Assembly: GCF_000814845.2 (NCBI RefSeq)
Contig: NZ_CP010431.2
Coordinates: forward strand, 992,001 to 1,056,000
DNA: 64,000 nucleotides
Direction: 5' to 3'
DNA from: Pandoraea sputorum
GTDB taxonomy: Bacteria > Pseudomonadota > Gammaproteobacteria > Burkholderiales > Burkholderiaceae
How positions within the stretch are numbered: position 1 is the stretch's first letter; each line of letters starts with the position of its first letter. The translations under genes and the position numbers were made by a program. Below, in pieces: positions 19,616 through 29,171 of the stretch. The notes under the pieces are model-generated. The model made no database searches, was not told the DNA's origin, and saw only the letters and a program-made list of their open reading frames with translations.

Positions 19616-20032
19616 ATGCTCTGGATCAAAGCGCTTCACATCGTTTTCGTCGCCTCGTGGTTTGCCGGTCTGTTTTATCTGCCGCGCATTTTCGTCAACC
19701 TCGCGATGGAGAGCGATCCGGCCGCCACGCAACGTCTGCTGCTCATGGCGCGCAAGCTCTACCGCTTCATGACGATTCTCGCAGTCCCGGCGCTCGCTTT
19801 CGGACTGATCCTCTGGTTGTACTACGGCATCGGACGCTACGGCGGCTGGTTGCACGCCAAGCTGCTGATCGTGGTGCTGCTGCTCGGCTACCACCATGCG
19901 TGCGGCCGTCTGCTGCGCAAGTTCGAAACCGGCCGCAACACGCGCTCGCATCGCTGGTATCGCTACTTCAACGAGGTCCCGGTGCTGGGGCTGCTCGGTG
20001 CGGTGATTCTCGCGGTCGTCAAACCGTTCTGA
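19616..20032 (+). CDS. hemJ: Protoporphyrinogen IX oxidase HemJ
   Basis: Integral membrane protein of the UPF0093/HemJ family that makes protoporphyrin IX in bacteria without HemG or HemY. 138 residues with four hydrophobic segments. The family N-terminus [26 protein letters not shown] carries the essential histidine, and the [12 protein letters not shown] and [22 protein letters not shown] segments match. The ATG at 19616 gives the normal length. Confidence 0.9.
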   Translation: MLWIKALHIVFVASWFAGLFYLPRIFVNLAMESDPAATQRLLLMARKLYRFMTILAVPALAFGLILWLYYGIGRYGGWLHAKLLIVVLLLGYHHACGRLLRKFETGRNTRSHRWYRYFNEVPVLGLLGAVILAVVKPF

Positions 20033-20133
20033 CAGCGCGGGCGACCGTCGCCTGAACAACACACATCGAACACGTCATGCATCAATAGCGCCAGTCATAG
20101 GCGCCCCTTACCGATAGCAAGAGGAGTTTTGCC

Positions 20134-20751
20134 GTGAGTCTGACTTGTGAGTATTTTCTCGCGACGCAGTCGCCCTATGTCTACCTGGGGCATGCCCGTT
20201 TCGTCGAGCTGGCGCGCCGCTACGGCGTACAGATCCAGCTCAAGCCGATGGATCTCGGGCGTGTGTTCAGCGGTTCGGGCGGTCTGCCGCTCGCCAAGCG
20301 CGCGCCGCAGCGTCAGGCGTATCGTCTGGTGGAACTGGCGCGCTGGTCGAAGTATCTTGGCCTGCCACTGAACCTCGAACCGAAGTTCTTCCCCGTCTCG
20401 GGCGATCCGGCGGCAAAGCTCGTGATCGCAACGCAGCTCGCGCACGGTACCGACAAGGCGCTGGAACTCGTCGGCACGGTGTCGAATGCGCTGTGGGTCG
20501 AAGAGCGCAACATTGCCGACGATGCCACGCTGTAAGACCTCGCCGATAGCCTGTCGCTCGATGGCAAGTCGCTGCTCGCCGCGTCGCAGGGCGCGAGCGT
20601 GCAGGCAGCGTATGACGCCAACACCGACGACGCGGCCGCTGCAGGCGTGTATGGTGCGCCGTGGTTCGTTTTCGAAGGCCAGCCGTATTGGGGCCAGGAC
20701 CGCCTGGACTTCCTTGAACGCGCCTTCGCCGAGGCCAGCGCAAAGCGCTGA
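20134..20751 (+). pseudogene. 2-hydroxychromene-2-carboxylate isomerase family, in-frame stop
   Basis: A DsbA-fold isomerase (NahD-like, kappa-class GST relative). The GTG start at 20134 follows AGAGGAG. The protein reads normally (SLTCEYFLATQSPYVYLGHARF, then LKPMDLGRVFSGSGG and PLAKRAPQRQAYRLVELARW) until a TAA at 20533-20535 after 133 codons. The same frame then continues without shift to a natural end (SVQAAYDANTDDAAAAGVYGAPWFVFEGQPYWGQDRLDFLERAF) at 20751, restoring a normal 205-residue length. A CAA-to-TAA change would explain it. It could also be a sequencing error. Confidence 0.82.
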
Positions 20752-20818
20752 GCCTGTCGCAGAATCTCTCGCTCGCTGCCGGGGATGCCGGTGGCGGCAA
20801 CCCCCAGGAGTGGATCGC

Positions 20819-21784
20819 ATGAGTCGTCCGGAAGTTGTGTTGTACAAGAGCGTGCCGCCTGACGTGCGTGCACGATTGGCCGAGCATTTCTCGCTCACAG
20901 AATTCGACGGCGTGAACGACGGCAACCGCGCCGAGTTCGCGGCGGCGATTGGCCGTGCGGACGGTGCCATCGGCGTCGGTGTGAACGCGACGCCCGCGCT
21001 GCTCGACGGCGCATCGAAGCTCAAGGCGTGGGCCACGATCTCCGTGGGCTACGACCAGTTCGATGTGCCCGACCTCACGCGTCGTGGCATCAAGTTGATG
21101 AACACGCCCGACGTGCTGACGGAAACCACCGCCGATACCGTCTTCGCGCTGGTGTTGTCGAGTGCGCGTCGCGTGGTCGAACTTGCCGAACTGGTGAAGG
21201 CGGGCGGCTGGAAGGCGAGCCTCGGCGAGGAGTACTTCGGCACCGACGTGCAGGGCAAGACGTTGGGTATCGTCGGCATGGGACGCATCGGTGGCGCAGT
21301 GGCGCGTCGTGCCGCGCTCGGCTTCGGCATGAAGGTGTTGTACAGCAACCGCTCGCGCAACGAAGCGGCGGAGAAGGCCTACGGCGCGGAACATCGCACG
21401 TTGCCCGAACTGCTCGCGCAATCTGATTTCGTCGTGACGCTGGTGCCGTTGTCGCCCGCCACGGAGCGTCTGATCGGTGCGAAGGAGTTCGCGCAGATGA
21501 AGCGCGGTGCGATCTTCATCAACGCGGCGCGCGGCAAGGTGATCGACGAAGCCGCGCTGGTCGATGCGCTGGCCTCCGGGCATCTGCGTGCTGCCGGTCT
21601 CGATGTCTTCGAACGTGAGCCGGTCTCGGTCGATTCGCCGTTGCTGAAGATGAAGAACGTGGTGGCGTTGCCGCATATCGGCTCGGCCACGCATGAGACG
21701 CGGCACGCGATGGCGTCGTGCGCCGCAGACAATCTGATCGCCGCGCTGACGGGCAAGCCGCTGCAAAACGTAGTGAATCCGTAA
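20819..21784 (+). CDS. ghrB: 2-hydroxyacid dehydrogenase, GhrB-like
   Basis: NAD(P)H-dependent reductase of glyoxylate, hydroxypyruvate and 2-ketogluconate type. 321 residues. The Rossmann motif is GIVGMGRIGGAVARRA; catalytic Arg is in NAARGKVID, Glu in LDVFEREPV, and His in PHIGSATHETR. The start at 20819 follows CCCAGGAG. Its place next to the hexR/edd/eda/gnt genes fits a role in ketogluconate use (inference). The frame is open much further upstream, across the preceding broken gene, but that is not coding for this protein. Confidence 0.92.
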   Translation: MSRPEVVLYKSVPPDVRARLAEHFSLTEFDGVNDGNRAEFAAAIGRADGAIGVGVNATPALLDGASKLKAWATISVGYDQFDVPDLTRRGIKLMNTPDVLTETTADTVFALVLSSARRVVELAELVKAGGWKASLGEEYFGTDVQGKTLGIVGMGRIGGAVARRAALGFGMKVLYSNRSRNEAAEKAYGAEHRTLPELLAQSDFVVTLVPLSPATERLIGAKEFAQMKRGAIFINAARGKVIDEAALVDALASGHLRAAGLDVFEREPVSVDSPLLKMKNVVALPHIGSATHETRHAMASCAADNLIAALTGKPLQNVVNP

Positions 21785-21824
21785 GCAGGGCCTTCACGCG
21801 CAAAACGTTGCGTTGAGAAACGAG

Positions 21825-21863
21825 AAGGGGCGAAGCGCTGTCGTGGCGCTTCGCCCCTTTCTT
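21825..21863. terminator. Bidirectional intrinsic terminator between ghrB and hexR
   Basis: A 14-bp perfect stem (21825-21838/21846-21859) with a 7-base loop, followed on the plus strand by TTTCTTGTT; it sits between convergent genes. Confidence 0.82.
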
Positions 21864-21903
21864 GTTGACGGTGTACGGTGCGTCTGATTTGCACCGCATC
21901 CGG

Positions 21904-22749
21904 CTACTTGCCGTCGTTCGCCGTGCGTCGCCGGTTGATGACTTCCTTGGCCCGCGCCAGTTGCGATGGCAGCCGATCCCCGAGACGCAACGCCATGCCG
22001 ACCGCGAGCACGTCGCCGATAGCGAGATGGGCGATGCGTGAGGTCAGCGGCGAATACACGTCGGTGTCTTCGTCGACGTCGGCGAACAGCGCCACACTGG
22101 CCTGCCGCGCCAGCGGTGAATTGCTGTGCGTGATGGCGATCACACTCGCGCCTGCCGTGCGCGCCAGTTGCGTGGCTTCGAGCAGATCCTGCGTGCGCCC
22201 CGTATTCGAGATCGCCACGACGACGTCCCCTTCCTTGAGGAGTGCCGCCGACATGCCATATACGTGCGGATCGCTGTAAGCGACTGCGGGCACACCGAGG
22301 CGGAAGAACTTGTGCTGCATGTCCTGCGCCGCGATGCCCGACGCGCCTGCGCCGTAGAACTCGATGCGTCGTGCCGAGGCGAGCAGTTCGATCGCCTGGC
22401 CGATGCTGTCGGGCGAGAGATTGTTGCGTACCTGCATAAGGCTGCCGATGGTGCGGTCGAGTACCTTGCTGGCGATGCCCGGCACGGGCTCGTCCGGACG
22501 CACGTCGCGGTGCACGAACGGCACGCCCTGCGCGATGCCTTGCGCCAGACGGATCTTGAATTCGCGGTAGCCGCTGCATCCCACCGCCTGACAGAAGCGG
22601 GCAATCGTCGGCTGGCTGACGTTGGCGCGCTCGGCGAGTTCGTTCATCGACAGATCGACGACTTCGCGCGGGGCGTCCAGCACGTAGGTCGCGAGCTTGC
22701 GCTCGGACGGGCGCAATTGGGTCAGCGTGGCTTCGATTCGGTTAAGCAT
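21904..22749 (-). CDS. hexR: RpiR-family regulator HexR
   Basis: Transcription factor sensing 2-keto-3-deoxy-6-phosphogluconate and controlling Entner-Doudoroff genes. 281 residues from the ATG at 22749 (a TTG five codons upstream is less likely). An N-terminal RpiR helix-turn-helix (SERKLATYVLDAP, then ANVSQPTIARFCQAVGCSGYREFK) is followed by a SIS sugar-phosphate domain (IEFYGAGASGIAAQDMQHKFFRLG; VVAISNTGRT). Divergent from edd, its expected target. Confidence 0.92.
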   Translation of the reverse strand: MLNRIEATLTQLRPSERKLATYVLDAPREVVDLSMNELAERANVSQPTIARFCQAVGCSGYREFKIRLAQGIAQGVPFVHRDVRPDEPVPGIASKVLDRTIGSLMQVRNNLSPDSIGQAIELLASARRIEFYGAGASGIAAQDMQHKFFRLGVPAVAYSDPHVYGMSAALLKEGDVVVAISNTGRTQDLLEATQLARTAGASVIAITHSNSPLARQASVALFADVDEDTDVYSPLTSRIAHLAIGDVLAVGMALRLGDRLPSQLARAKEVINRRRTANDGK

Positions 22750-22864
22750 GGCGGGCAGCGACAAAAGCAGACGTGCGGCAGGGGACGGCGCTCACTATAG
22801 CACCCGCACACCGCATGGCACCGCGCCGGGCGTGGGGGCGAAGATGCCGGAATCATGCGCAAAA

Positions 22865-22879
22865 TGTACAAAAACTACA
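22865..22879. promoter_or_regulatory. Possible HexR operator 1
   Basis: TGTAC-AAAAA-CTACA, a 15-bp imperfect palindrome (TGTA-N7-TACA) in the hexR-edd spacer, nearer hexR. It resembles published HexR boxes (TGTA-AT-rich-TACA type). Autoregulation of hexR is inferred. Confidence 0.5.
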
Positions 22880-22891
22880 AAAATACGACAT

Positions 22892-22909
22892 TTCACATTA
22901 TGGTGTGAA
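22892..22909. promoter_or_regulatory. Inverted repeat TTCACA-N6-TGTGAA
   Basis: A perfect 6-bp inverted repeat with a 6-base spacer in the hexR-edd region. It overlaps an 18-base segment (22889-22906) nearly identical to one at 7486-7503. The half-site orientation is opposite to that of a CRP box. Confidence 0.45.
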
Positions 22910-22993
22910 GTTTCTCAATCCGGCAAAATCTAGCGTAAGTATCGGATATAACTGGGTAAAACCCTGACTGCCGACGGCTTTGGATTGATGGGA

Positions 22994-23008
22994 TGTAGAA
23001 TTTCTACT
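22994..23008. promoter_or_regulatory. Possible HexR operator 2, near edd
   Basis: TGTAG-AATTT-CTACT, a 15-bp palindrome with one mismatch, about 55 bases before the edd start. Same layout as the box at 22865. It is well placed to repress edd. Confidence 0.5.
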
Positions 23009-23063
23009 AAACTCCGCTCCCAATCGCACCTCCCGAGGTGCCTCGCAAGTTCAGTCCCACGAC

Positions 23064-24899
23064 ATGATGTCCGAGCAAAAGAAGCCTCTGCACCCGACCG
23101 TAATGGCCGTCACTGCGCGCATTGCCGCGCGTAGCCGCGACACGCGCGCAGCGTATCTGGCCCGCATCGACGCGAGCGCTGGCCGCTTTCCGCAGCGTGG
23201 CGCGCTCTCTTGCGCGAATCTGGCGCACGGATTCGCGGCCATGCCGGCCAACGACAAGCTGATCCTGCGCGAGCAGCGTCGCCCGAACGTGGGCATCGTC
23301 ACGGCCTACAACGACATGCTCTCGGCGCATCAGCCGTACGAGCAGTACCCGGCGCGTCTGCGTGAAGCGGCCCGGAAGCTGGGTGCGACGGCGCAGGTCG
23401 CAGGCGGCGTGCCCGCCATGTGCGACGGCGTGACGCAAGGCAATGCGGGCATGGAGCTGTCGCTGTTTTCGCGCGAAATCATCGCGATGAGCACGGCCAT
23501 CGCGCTGTCGCACAACATGTTCGACGCCGCGCTGATGCTCGGCGTGTGCGACAAGATCGTGCCGGGTCTCGTGATCGGGGCCTTGCAGTTCGGGCATCTG
23601 CCGACGATCTTCGTGCCCGCTGGCCCGATGGCGAGCGGCCTGTCGAACGACGAGAAGGCGAAGATCCGCCAGTTGTACGCCACCGGCAAAGTGGGCCGCG
23701 ACGCGCTGCTCGAAGCCGAATCGCAGGCGTATCACGGTGCAGGCACGTGCACGTTCTACGGCACGGCCAACAGCAACCAGTTGCTCATGGAAATCATGGG
23801 CCTGCATCTGCCGGGCGCAGCGTTCGTGCACCCGCACACGCCCTTGCGCGATGCGCTCACCGACGCGGCGCTCGCGCGCGTACTGGCCATCGGCGCAGAC
23901 ACCCCCGAATACACCCCCGTTGGCCATGTGGTCGACGAGCGTGCCGTCGTCAACGGCATCGTCGGCTTGCTGGCCACGGGCGGCTCGACCAATCACACGC
24001 TGCACCTCGTGGCGATGGCGCGTGCGGCGGGCGTCATCATCGACTGGGACGATTTCGACGCGCTGTCGGCCATCGTGCCACTCATGGCGCGCGTCTATCC
24101 GAACGGCAAAGCCGACGTGAACCATTTCCACGCCGCGGGCGGCATGGGCTTCCTGATCGGCGAACTGCTCGACGCAGGTCTGCTGCACGATGACGTGAAG
24201 ACCGTCGCCGGTCCGGGCCTCTCACGCTACCGCGCCGAGCCGTGGTTGTCACCCGAAGGGGTGGCGTGGCGCGCAGGGAGCGCCTACAGTGGTGATCGTG
24301 ACGTCCTGCGCGGCCATGCCGAGCCGTTCGCCCCCGATGGCGGATTGCGGCTCATGCACGGCAATCTGGGGCGTGGCGTCATCAAGGTGTCGGCGGTCAA
24401 GCCGGAACATCGGCGCGTGGCCGCAACGGCACGCGTATTTACTTCGCAGGAAGCGGTCCAGGCCGCGTTCGACGCAGGCGAGCTGCGCCGCGACGTGGTC
24501 GTGGTGTTGCGTGGCCAGGGGCCGCGCGCCAATGGCATGCCCGAGTTGCATCGCCTCACGCCGCTGCTCGGTGTCTTGCAGGACGAGGGGTTTGCCGTGG
24601 CGCTGGTGACTGACGGTCGGATGTCCGGTGCGTCGGGCAAGGTGCCTGCGGTGATTCACGTGTCGCCCGAAGCGGCCGGTGGTGGTCCGCTGGCACGCGT
24701 GTGCGACGGCGATCTGATCGTGCTCGACGCCAACACCGGCATGCTGCACGCCGAAGTGTCGCCGCAAGTGTGGGCCGAGCGCGAGAACGCGCCGGTCGAC
24801 ACGTCGGGTGACGACACCGGACGCCTGCTCTTCGGACACATGCGTGCGTCCGTCGGCGCGGCGGAAACGGGCGCTTCCGTGTTCTTCGGTACCGAGTGA
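23064..24899 (+). CDS. edd: 6-phosphogluconate dehydratase
   Basis: First committed enzyme of the Entner-Doudoroff pathway, a [4Fe-4S] dehydratase of the IlvD/Edd family. 611 residues. Cluster cysteines are in [11 protein letters not shown] and in the [10 protein letters not shown] and GAGTCTFYG blocks; the C-terminal [18 protein letters not shown] is family-typical. Two ATG codons in a row (23064 and 23067) can start it. First gene of edd-eda-gntT-gntK. Confidence 0.96.
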   Translation: MMSEQKKPLHPTVMAVTARIAARSRDTRAAYLARIDASAGRFPQRGALSCANLAHGFAAMPANDKLILREQRRPNVGIVTAYNDMLSAHQPYEQYPARLREAARKLGATAQVAGGVPAMCDGVTQGNAGMELSLFSREIIAMSTAIALSHNMFDAALMLGVCDKIVPGLVIGALQFGHLPTIFVPAGPMASGLSNDEKAKIRQLYATGKVGRDALLEAESQAYHGAGTCTFYGTANSNQLLMEIMGLHLPGAAFVHPHTPLRDALTDAALARVLAIGADTPEYTPVGHVVDERAVVNGIVGLLATGGSTNHTLHLVAMARAAGVIIDWDDFDALSAIVPLMARVYPNGKADVNHFHAAGGMGFLIGELLDAGLLHDDVKTVAGPGLSRYRAEPWLSPEGVAWRAGSAYSGDRDVLRGHAEPFAPDGGLRLMHGNLGRGVIKVSAVKPEHRRVAATARVFTSQEAVQAAFDAGELRRDVVVVLRGQGPRANGMPELHRLTPLLGVLQDEGFAVALVTDGRMSGASGKVPAVIHVSPEAAGGGPLARVCDGDLIVLDANTGMLHAEVSPQVWAERENAPVDTSGDDTGRLLFGHMRASVGAAETGASVFFGTE

Positions 24900-24933
24900 C
24901 GAGCACTACGTCACTGCATTCAAGGAAAACGTA

Positions 24934-25560
24934 ATGAACATCAATGACATCGTTCGTGCTGGCCCAGTGGTTCCGGTGCTCCAGTTCGATAACGTCGAGC
25001 AGGGCGAGCAGGTTTCGCGGGCATTGCTCGCAGGCGGCGTGCGCGTGCTCGAAATCACACTGCGGACGCCGGCGGCGATGGACGTCATCCGCCATGTGGC
25101 CGGACTGTCGGACGAACTGATCGTTGGCGTGGGCACGCTCACGCGTCCCGAAGAGATGGCGCAGGCCGTGGCCGCCGGTGCGCGCTTCGGCGTGTCGCCC
25201 GGTTACACGCCGGCGCTGGGCGCGGCCGCCAAGGCGGCCGGTCTGCCGCTGCTGCCGGGTGTCGTGACGCCCTCGGACATTCTGACGGCGCTCGCCGACG
25301 GTTACGAGACGGTGAAGTTCTTCCCGGCTGAACCCTCGGGCGGTGTGCCGATGCTCAAGGCGCTGTACGGCCCGTTCCGCGACGTGCGTTTCTGCCCGAC
25401 GGGCGGTATCAGCGCGGAGTCGGCACCGTCGTATCTGGCGCAGCCGAACGTGGTGTGTGTGGGTGGCTCGTGGCTCACGCCCAAGGCGCTCGTCGACGCG
25501 AAGGACTGGGACGGCATCACGCGTCTGGCTCGCGCTGCGAGCGCGCTGCCGCGCGCCTGA
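24934..25560 (+). CDS. eda: KDPG aldolase
   Basis: Splits 2-keto-3-deoxy-6-phosphogluconate into pyruvate and glyceraldehyde 3-phosphate. 208 residues; the Schiff-base lysine is K128 in TVKFFPAEPSGG, and the catalytic glutamate is in VLEITLRTPAA. PTGGI and the C-terminal GGSWLTP phosphate loop are present. Starts 34 bases after edd behind AAGGAAAAC. Confidence 0.95.
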   Translation: MNINDIVRAGPVVPVLQFDNVEQGEQVSRALLAGGVRVLEITLRTPAAMDVIRHVAGLSDELIVGVGTLTRPEEMAQAVAAGARFGVSPGYTPALGAAAKAAGLPLLPGVVTPSDILTALADGYETVKFFPAEPSGGVPMLKALYGPFRDVRFCPTGGISAESAPSYLAQPNVVCVGGSWLTPKALVDAKDWDGITRLARAASALPRA

Positions 25561-25718
25561 CGCGGCGCCAGTGCCGCAAAGCGCAACGTCGAATCTCGCA
25601 ACTGTAGTCACTCGCATCGACGGCGGAACATCGCCGGTTTTACCGAATAACAGGATTTCAATAAACGGGCGCGAGCCCAACGGGCATCCGCCCATCTAGC
25701 CAAACGAGGAGACCCCCC

Positions 25719-27074
25719 ATGGTCGCGGTGCAAGGCAACTTGCTGCTGGTATACGCGCTTATCGCGGTAATCGCGCTGATTCTGCTGATCGCGCGTTTCA
25801 AACTGAATCCGTTCATCACGCTGATCGTCGTCTCGCTCGTGCTCGGGCTGGCGGTGGGCATGCCGATGGGTGGCATCGTCAAGGCATTCGAGACGGGCGT
25901 GGGCAACACGCTGGGGCACATTGCGCTCGTGGTGGGGCTTGGCACGATGCTAGGCAAAATGATGGCCGAGTCGGGCGGCGCGGAGCGTATTGCGCGCACA
26001 CTCATCGGCTTCTTCGGCGAGAAGAACGTGCATTGGGCGATGGTCGTGATCGCGTTTATCGTCGGTCTGCCGGTGTTCTTCGAAGTCGGTTTCGTGCTGC
26101 TGATTCCGATTGCGTTCAACGTCGCCAAGCGCACTGGCACGTCGATGGTGCTCGTGGGCATCCCGATGGTCGCGGGTCTGTCGGTCGTGCACGGCCTGAT
26201 CCCGCCGCATCCGGCGGCGCTGCTGGCTGTGACCGCCTACAACGCGGACATCGGCCACACGATCATGTACGCGCTGATCGTCGGTATTCCGACGGCTGCG
26301 ATTGCCGGTCCGCTCTTCGCCAAGCTGATGGCGCGTCACGTGGTGCCCAATCCGGATAACCCGCTGCTCGCCCAGTTCGTCGAAGCCGACCGTCCGATGG
26401 ACAAGCTGCCGGGCTTCGGCATCACGCTGTTCACGATTCTGTTGCCGGTGATTCTGATGCTCGTCGGCAGCTGGGCCGACCTGTTCTTCGCACCGAAGAC
26501 CTTTGCGAACGACTTCCTGCGCCTGATCGGCAATTCGGTGATGGCGCTGCTCATCGCCACGCTTGTGAGCTTCTTCACGTTCGGCAAGCAACGCGGCTTC
26601 AATCGCGATCAGATTCTGAAGTTCACCAACGAGTGTCTGGCCCCGATTGCCACGATCACGCTGGTGGTGGGTGCCGGTGGCGGTTTCGGGCGTATCCTGA
26701 TGGACAGCGGCGTGTCGAAGGCGATTGTCGACGTCGCGAACAACGCCCATCTCTCGCCGCTGCTGCTCGGCTGGCTGGTGGCGGTGCTGATCCGTATTGC
26801 GACGGGCTCGGCCACGGTGGCCATGACGACCGCCTGCGGTATCGTCGCTCCGATCGCGATGGCTGCCGGCTCGACGGTCAAGCCGGAACTGATGGTGCTG
26901 GCCACGGGCGCAGGCTCGTTGATCCTGTCGCATGTGAACGACGGCGGTTTCTGGCTGGTCAAGGAGTACTTCAACATGACCGTGCCGCAGACCTTCAAGA
27001 CGTGGACGGTGTGCGAGACGATCATTTCGGTCGTCGCGCTGCTGCTCACGCTGGGTCTGGCTGCGGTGGTGTAA
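25719..27074 (+). CDS. gntT: Gluconate permease, GntP family
   Basis: Proton-coupled gluconate importer of the inner membrane. 451 residues with about twelve hydrophobic segments; conserved family stretches include IALVVGLGTMLGKMMAESGGAERIA, HGLIPPHPAALL and the C-terminal SHVNDGGFWLVKEYFNM. An AGGAG ribosome binding site precedes it. It feeds gluconate to the kinase encoded next. Confidence 0.95.
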   Translation: MVAVQGNLLLVYALIAVIALILLIARFKLNPFITLIVVSLVLGLAVGMPMGGIVKAFETGVGNTLGHIALVVGLGTMLGKMMAESGGAERIARTLIGFFGEKNVHWAMVVIAFIVGLPVFFEVGFVLLIPIAFNVAKRTGTSMVLVGIPMVAGLSVVHGLIPPHPAALLAVTAYNADIGHTIMYALIVGIPTAAIAGPLFAKLMARHVVPNPDNPLLAQFVEADRPMDKLPGFGITLFTILLPVILMLVGSWADLFFAPKTFANDFLRLIGNSVMALLIATLVSFFTFGKQRGFNRDQILKFTNECLAPIATITLVVGAGGGFGRILMDSGVSKAIVDVANNAHLSPLLLGWLVAVLIRIATGSATVAMTTACGIVAPIAMAAGSTVKPELMVLATGAGSLILSHVNDGGFWLVKEYFNMTVPQTFKTWTVCETIISVVALLLTLGLAAVV

Positions 27075-27191
27075 TCGGCAATATCGCTGTAACGGGTAAG
27101 CGCGCCGCTCAGGCAGTGAACACGCGCAGAGCGGCGCGAGCAATACGAGTAACACGCTGGCACAGGTCGGCACGGAACAAGGAGACGAGCC

Positions 27192-27725
27192 ATGATCGTC
27201 GTGGTAATGGGCGTATCGGGCAGCGGCAAGAGCACGGTCGGGCAGATGCTTGCCGACCGGCTGGGCTGCGGGTTTTCCGACGCAGATTCGTTTCATAGCG
27301 CCGCGAACATCGAGAAGATGCGTCGCGGCGAAGCGCTTAACGACGCCGACCGTGCGCCGTGGCTTGCGGCGATTCGCGAGGCCATCGTCGCACGCCGGGT
27401 GGCGGGACGTCATCATGTGTTCGCGTGTTCGGCGCTGCGCGCACGGTATCGCGACGTGCTCGGCGAGCACGACGGCGACGTCGTGTTCGTCTACCTGAAG
27501 GGCGCGCCCGAGGTGATCGGGGAGCGTCTGGCCTCGCGCTCGGGGCATTTCTTCGATCCGGCGTTGCTGCAAAGCCAGTTCAATACGCTGGAAGAACCGC
27601 GCGATGCGCTGATCGTCGACATCTGCGATTCCCCCGACGCCATCGTCGAAACCTTGCTTCACAAGCTTGCCGCCTGCCCCGGCGGCGTGCCGCTGACGTC
27701 CGCCGGTTCGGCGCGCGTACAATAG
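27192..27725 (+). CDS. gntK: Gluconokinase
   Basis: Makes 6-phosphogluconate, the Edd substrate. 177 residues with Walker A GVSGSGKST at residues 7-15, then FSDADSFHSAANIEKMRRGEALNDADRAPWL, the substrate-binding block of the family. Last gene of the Entner-Doudoroff/gluconate cluster. A GC-rich hairpin without a T-run lies just past its end (about 27741-27760). Confidence 0.94.
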   Translation: MIVVVMGVSGSGKSTVGQMLADRLGCGFSDADSFHSAANIEKMRRGEALNDADRAPWLAAIREAIVARRVAGRHHVFACSALRARYRDVLGEHDGDVVFVYLKGAPEVIGERLASRSGHFFDPALLQSQFNTLEEPRDALIVDICDSPDAIVETLLHKLAACPGGVPLTSAGSARVQ

Positions 27726-27774
27726 CGGTTTATTCCCTCCGCCGGCGCTTCGCGCGCCGGTCGTACGCACCAAC

Positions 27775-29094
27775 ATGGCTTCCTTCGAATTCTTCGCGCC
27801 CTGTCCCCGTGGACTGGAAGAGGCGCTTGCCGCCGAACTGGCAGAACTGGGGCGTCTCGCCCCGATTTCGGTGGGCAAACAGGTGCCCGGTGGTGTGCAC
27901 TTCGCCGGTCCGTGGGCCGCAGGCATGGCAGCCAACCTGCATTCGCGCATCGCGAGCCGCGTGCTGCTGCGCGTCGCGCAGCAGGGCTACCGCACCGAAC
28001 AGGACATCTACGAATTCGCCCTGCGTCAGCGCTGGGAAGACTGGTTCGGCTATCAGCAGACCCTGCGCGTGGACGTCACCGGTATCAAGGCGCCGGTGCG
28101 CAGCCTCGAATTCGTCACGTTGCGTGTGAAGGACGCTGTGTGCGACCGTCTGCGCGAGAAGTCCGGTGCGCGTCCGAACATCGACACGATGCAGCCCGAC
28201 GTGCGCGTGTTCGCCTTCCTGACGGCGACCGATGTCACGCTCTATCTCGATACCTCCGGCGAGCCGCTGTTCAAGCGCGGCTGGCGTCTGGACAAGGGCG
28301 CAGCGCCACTGCGCGAAAACCTCGCGGCGGGCATTCTGCGACTGGCCGGCTGGCGTACCGATACGGCTGCCGACATGGTGCTGTACGACCCGATGTGCGG
28401 CAGCGGTACGTTCCTCGCGGAAGCCGCGCAGATCGCGCTGGGTGTCCCGGCGGGCGCAGGACGCCGCTTCGGCTTCGAGAAGCTCAAGGGCTACGACATC
28501 ACCGCCTGGCAGGCGCTCAAGGTGCAGGCGGACGAAGCGCAGCGCGACGCCCGCGTGCGTGGCGTGCCCGACAGTATCTTCGGTAGCGACATTTCCGGCG
28601 ACATGCTGGTCAAGTCGCGCGCCAATCTGGAACGCGCCGGTGTGGGTGACATCGGTCTGAAGCAGGTGGATGCACGCGATATGTCGCCGCCGGTGGATCG
28701 TCCGGGGATCATCGTCGCCAATCCGCCGTACGGCGAACGTATCGAAGTGCGCGGCCGCCGTGCCCCGCGCGACGCCGACGACGGTTATTCGCCGGACGTG
28801 CAAGGCAATCGCGGTGGTTTCCAGCGTAATCAGCCGGACGGCGTCGATGCCGAGTTCTTCCGTGCCTTCGGCGACGTGCTCAAGCAACGCTTCACCGGCT
28901 GGAGCGCGTTTCTGCTCACGGCCGACATGAGCCTGCCGGGGCAGATGCGCCTGCGCGAATCGCGTCGTACGCCGTTGTACAACGGTGCGCTGGAATGCCG
29001 CCTGTTCCGATTCGATCTGATCGCTGGTTCTGTGCGCAAGCGCGGCGGCGAGGGTGAGGGCAAGACGGAAAGCGGGCGCGGCACGGCGGAGTAA
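27775..29094 (+). CDS. rlmL: 23S rRNA (guanine-N2) methyltransferase, RlmL-like
   Basis: THUMP-domain RNA methyltransferase acting on 23S rRNA. 439 residues, corresponding to the N-terminal RlmL half of the fused enterobacterial RlmKL. THUMP domain at about residues 45-160; SAM-binding block MCGSGTFLAEAAQIAL; catalytic NPPYGERIEV. The C-terminal 20 residues are charged and variable. Intrinsic terminator downstream. Confidence 0.92.
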   Translation: MASFEFFAPCPRGLEEALAAELAELGRLAPISVGKQVPGGVHFAGPWAAGMAANLHSRIASRVLLRVAQQGYRTEQDIYEFALRQRWEDWFGYQQTLRVDVTGIKAPVRSLEFVTLRVKDAVCDRLREKSGARPNIDTMQPDVRVFAFLTATDVTLYLDTSGEPLFKRGWRLDKGAAPLRENLAAGILRLAGWRTDTAADMVLYDPMCGSGTFLAEAAQIALGVPAGAGRRFGFEKLKGYDITAWQALKVQADEAQRDARVRGVPDSIFGSDISGDMLVKSRANLERAGVGDIGLKQVDARDMSPPVDRPGIIVANPPYGERIEVRGRRAPRDADDGYSPDVQGNRGGFQRNQPDGVDAEFFRAFGDVLKQRFTGWSAFLLTADMSLPGQMRLRESRRTPLYNGALECRLFRFDLIAGSVRKRGGEGEGKTESGRGTAE

Positions 29095-29124
29095 GTGGCA
29101 GCGCCTTGGCGTTCTGCATCATGA

Positions 29125-29153
29125 AAAAGACCGGCCAGTGGCCGGTCTTTTGC
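29125..29153 (+). terminator. Intrinsic terminator of rlmL
   Basis: A 12-bp perfect stem with a 3-base loop; A-run before and T-run inside the arms, so it acts in both directions. Confidence 0.88.
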
Positions 29154-29171
29154 TTTGTGCGAACGACGGCG

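Noticed and set aside
22892..22909. CRP binding site in the hexR-edd region
   Set aside because: The half sites are TCACA-N6-TGTGA, the reverse order of the CRP consensus TGTGA-N6-TCACA.
27741..27760. Intrinsic terminator after gntK
   Set aside because: There is a strong GC hairpin but no T-run, and the rlmL start follows closely; termination is not supported.
25950..27950. A 666-codon minus-strand open frame over gntT and gntK
   Set aside because: His/Arg-rich shadow of two real genes on the other strand; no ribosome binding site or domain.
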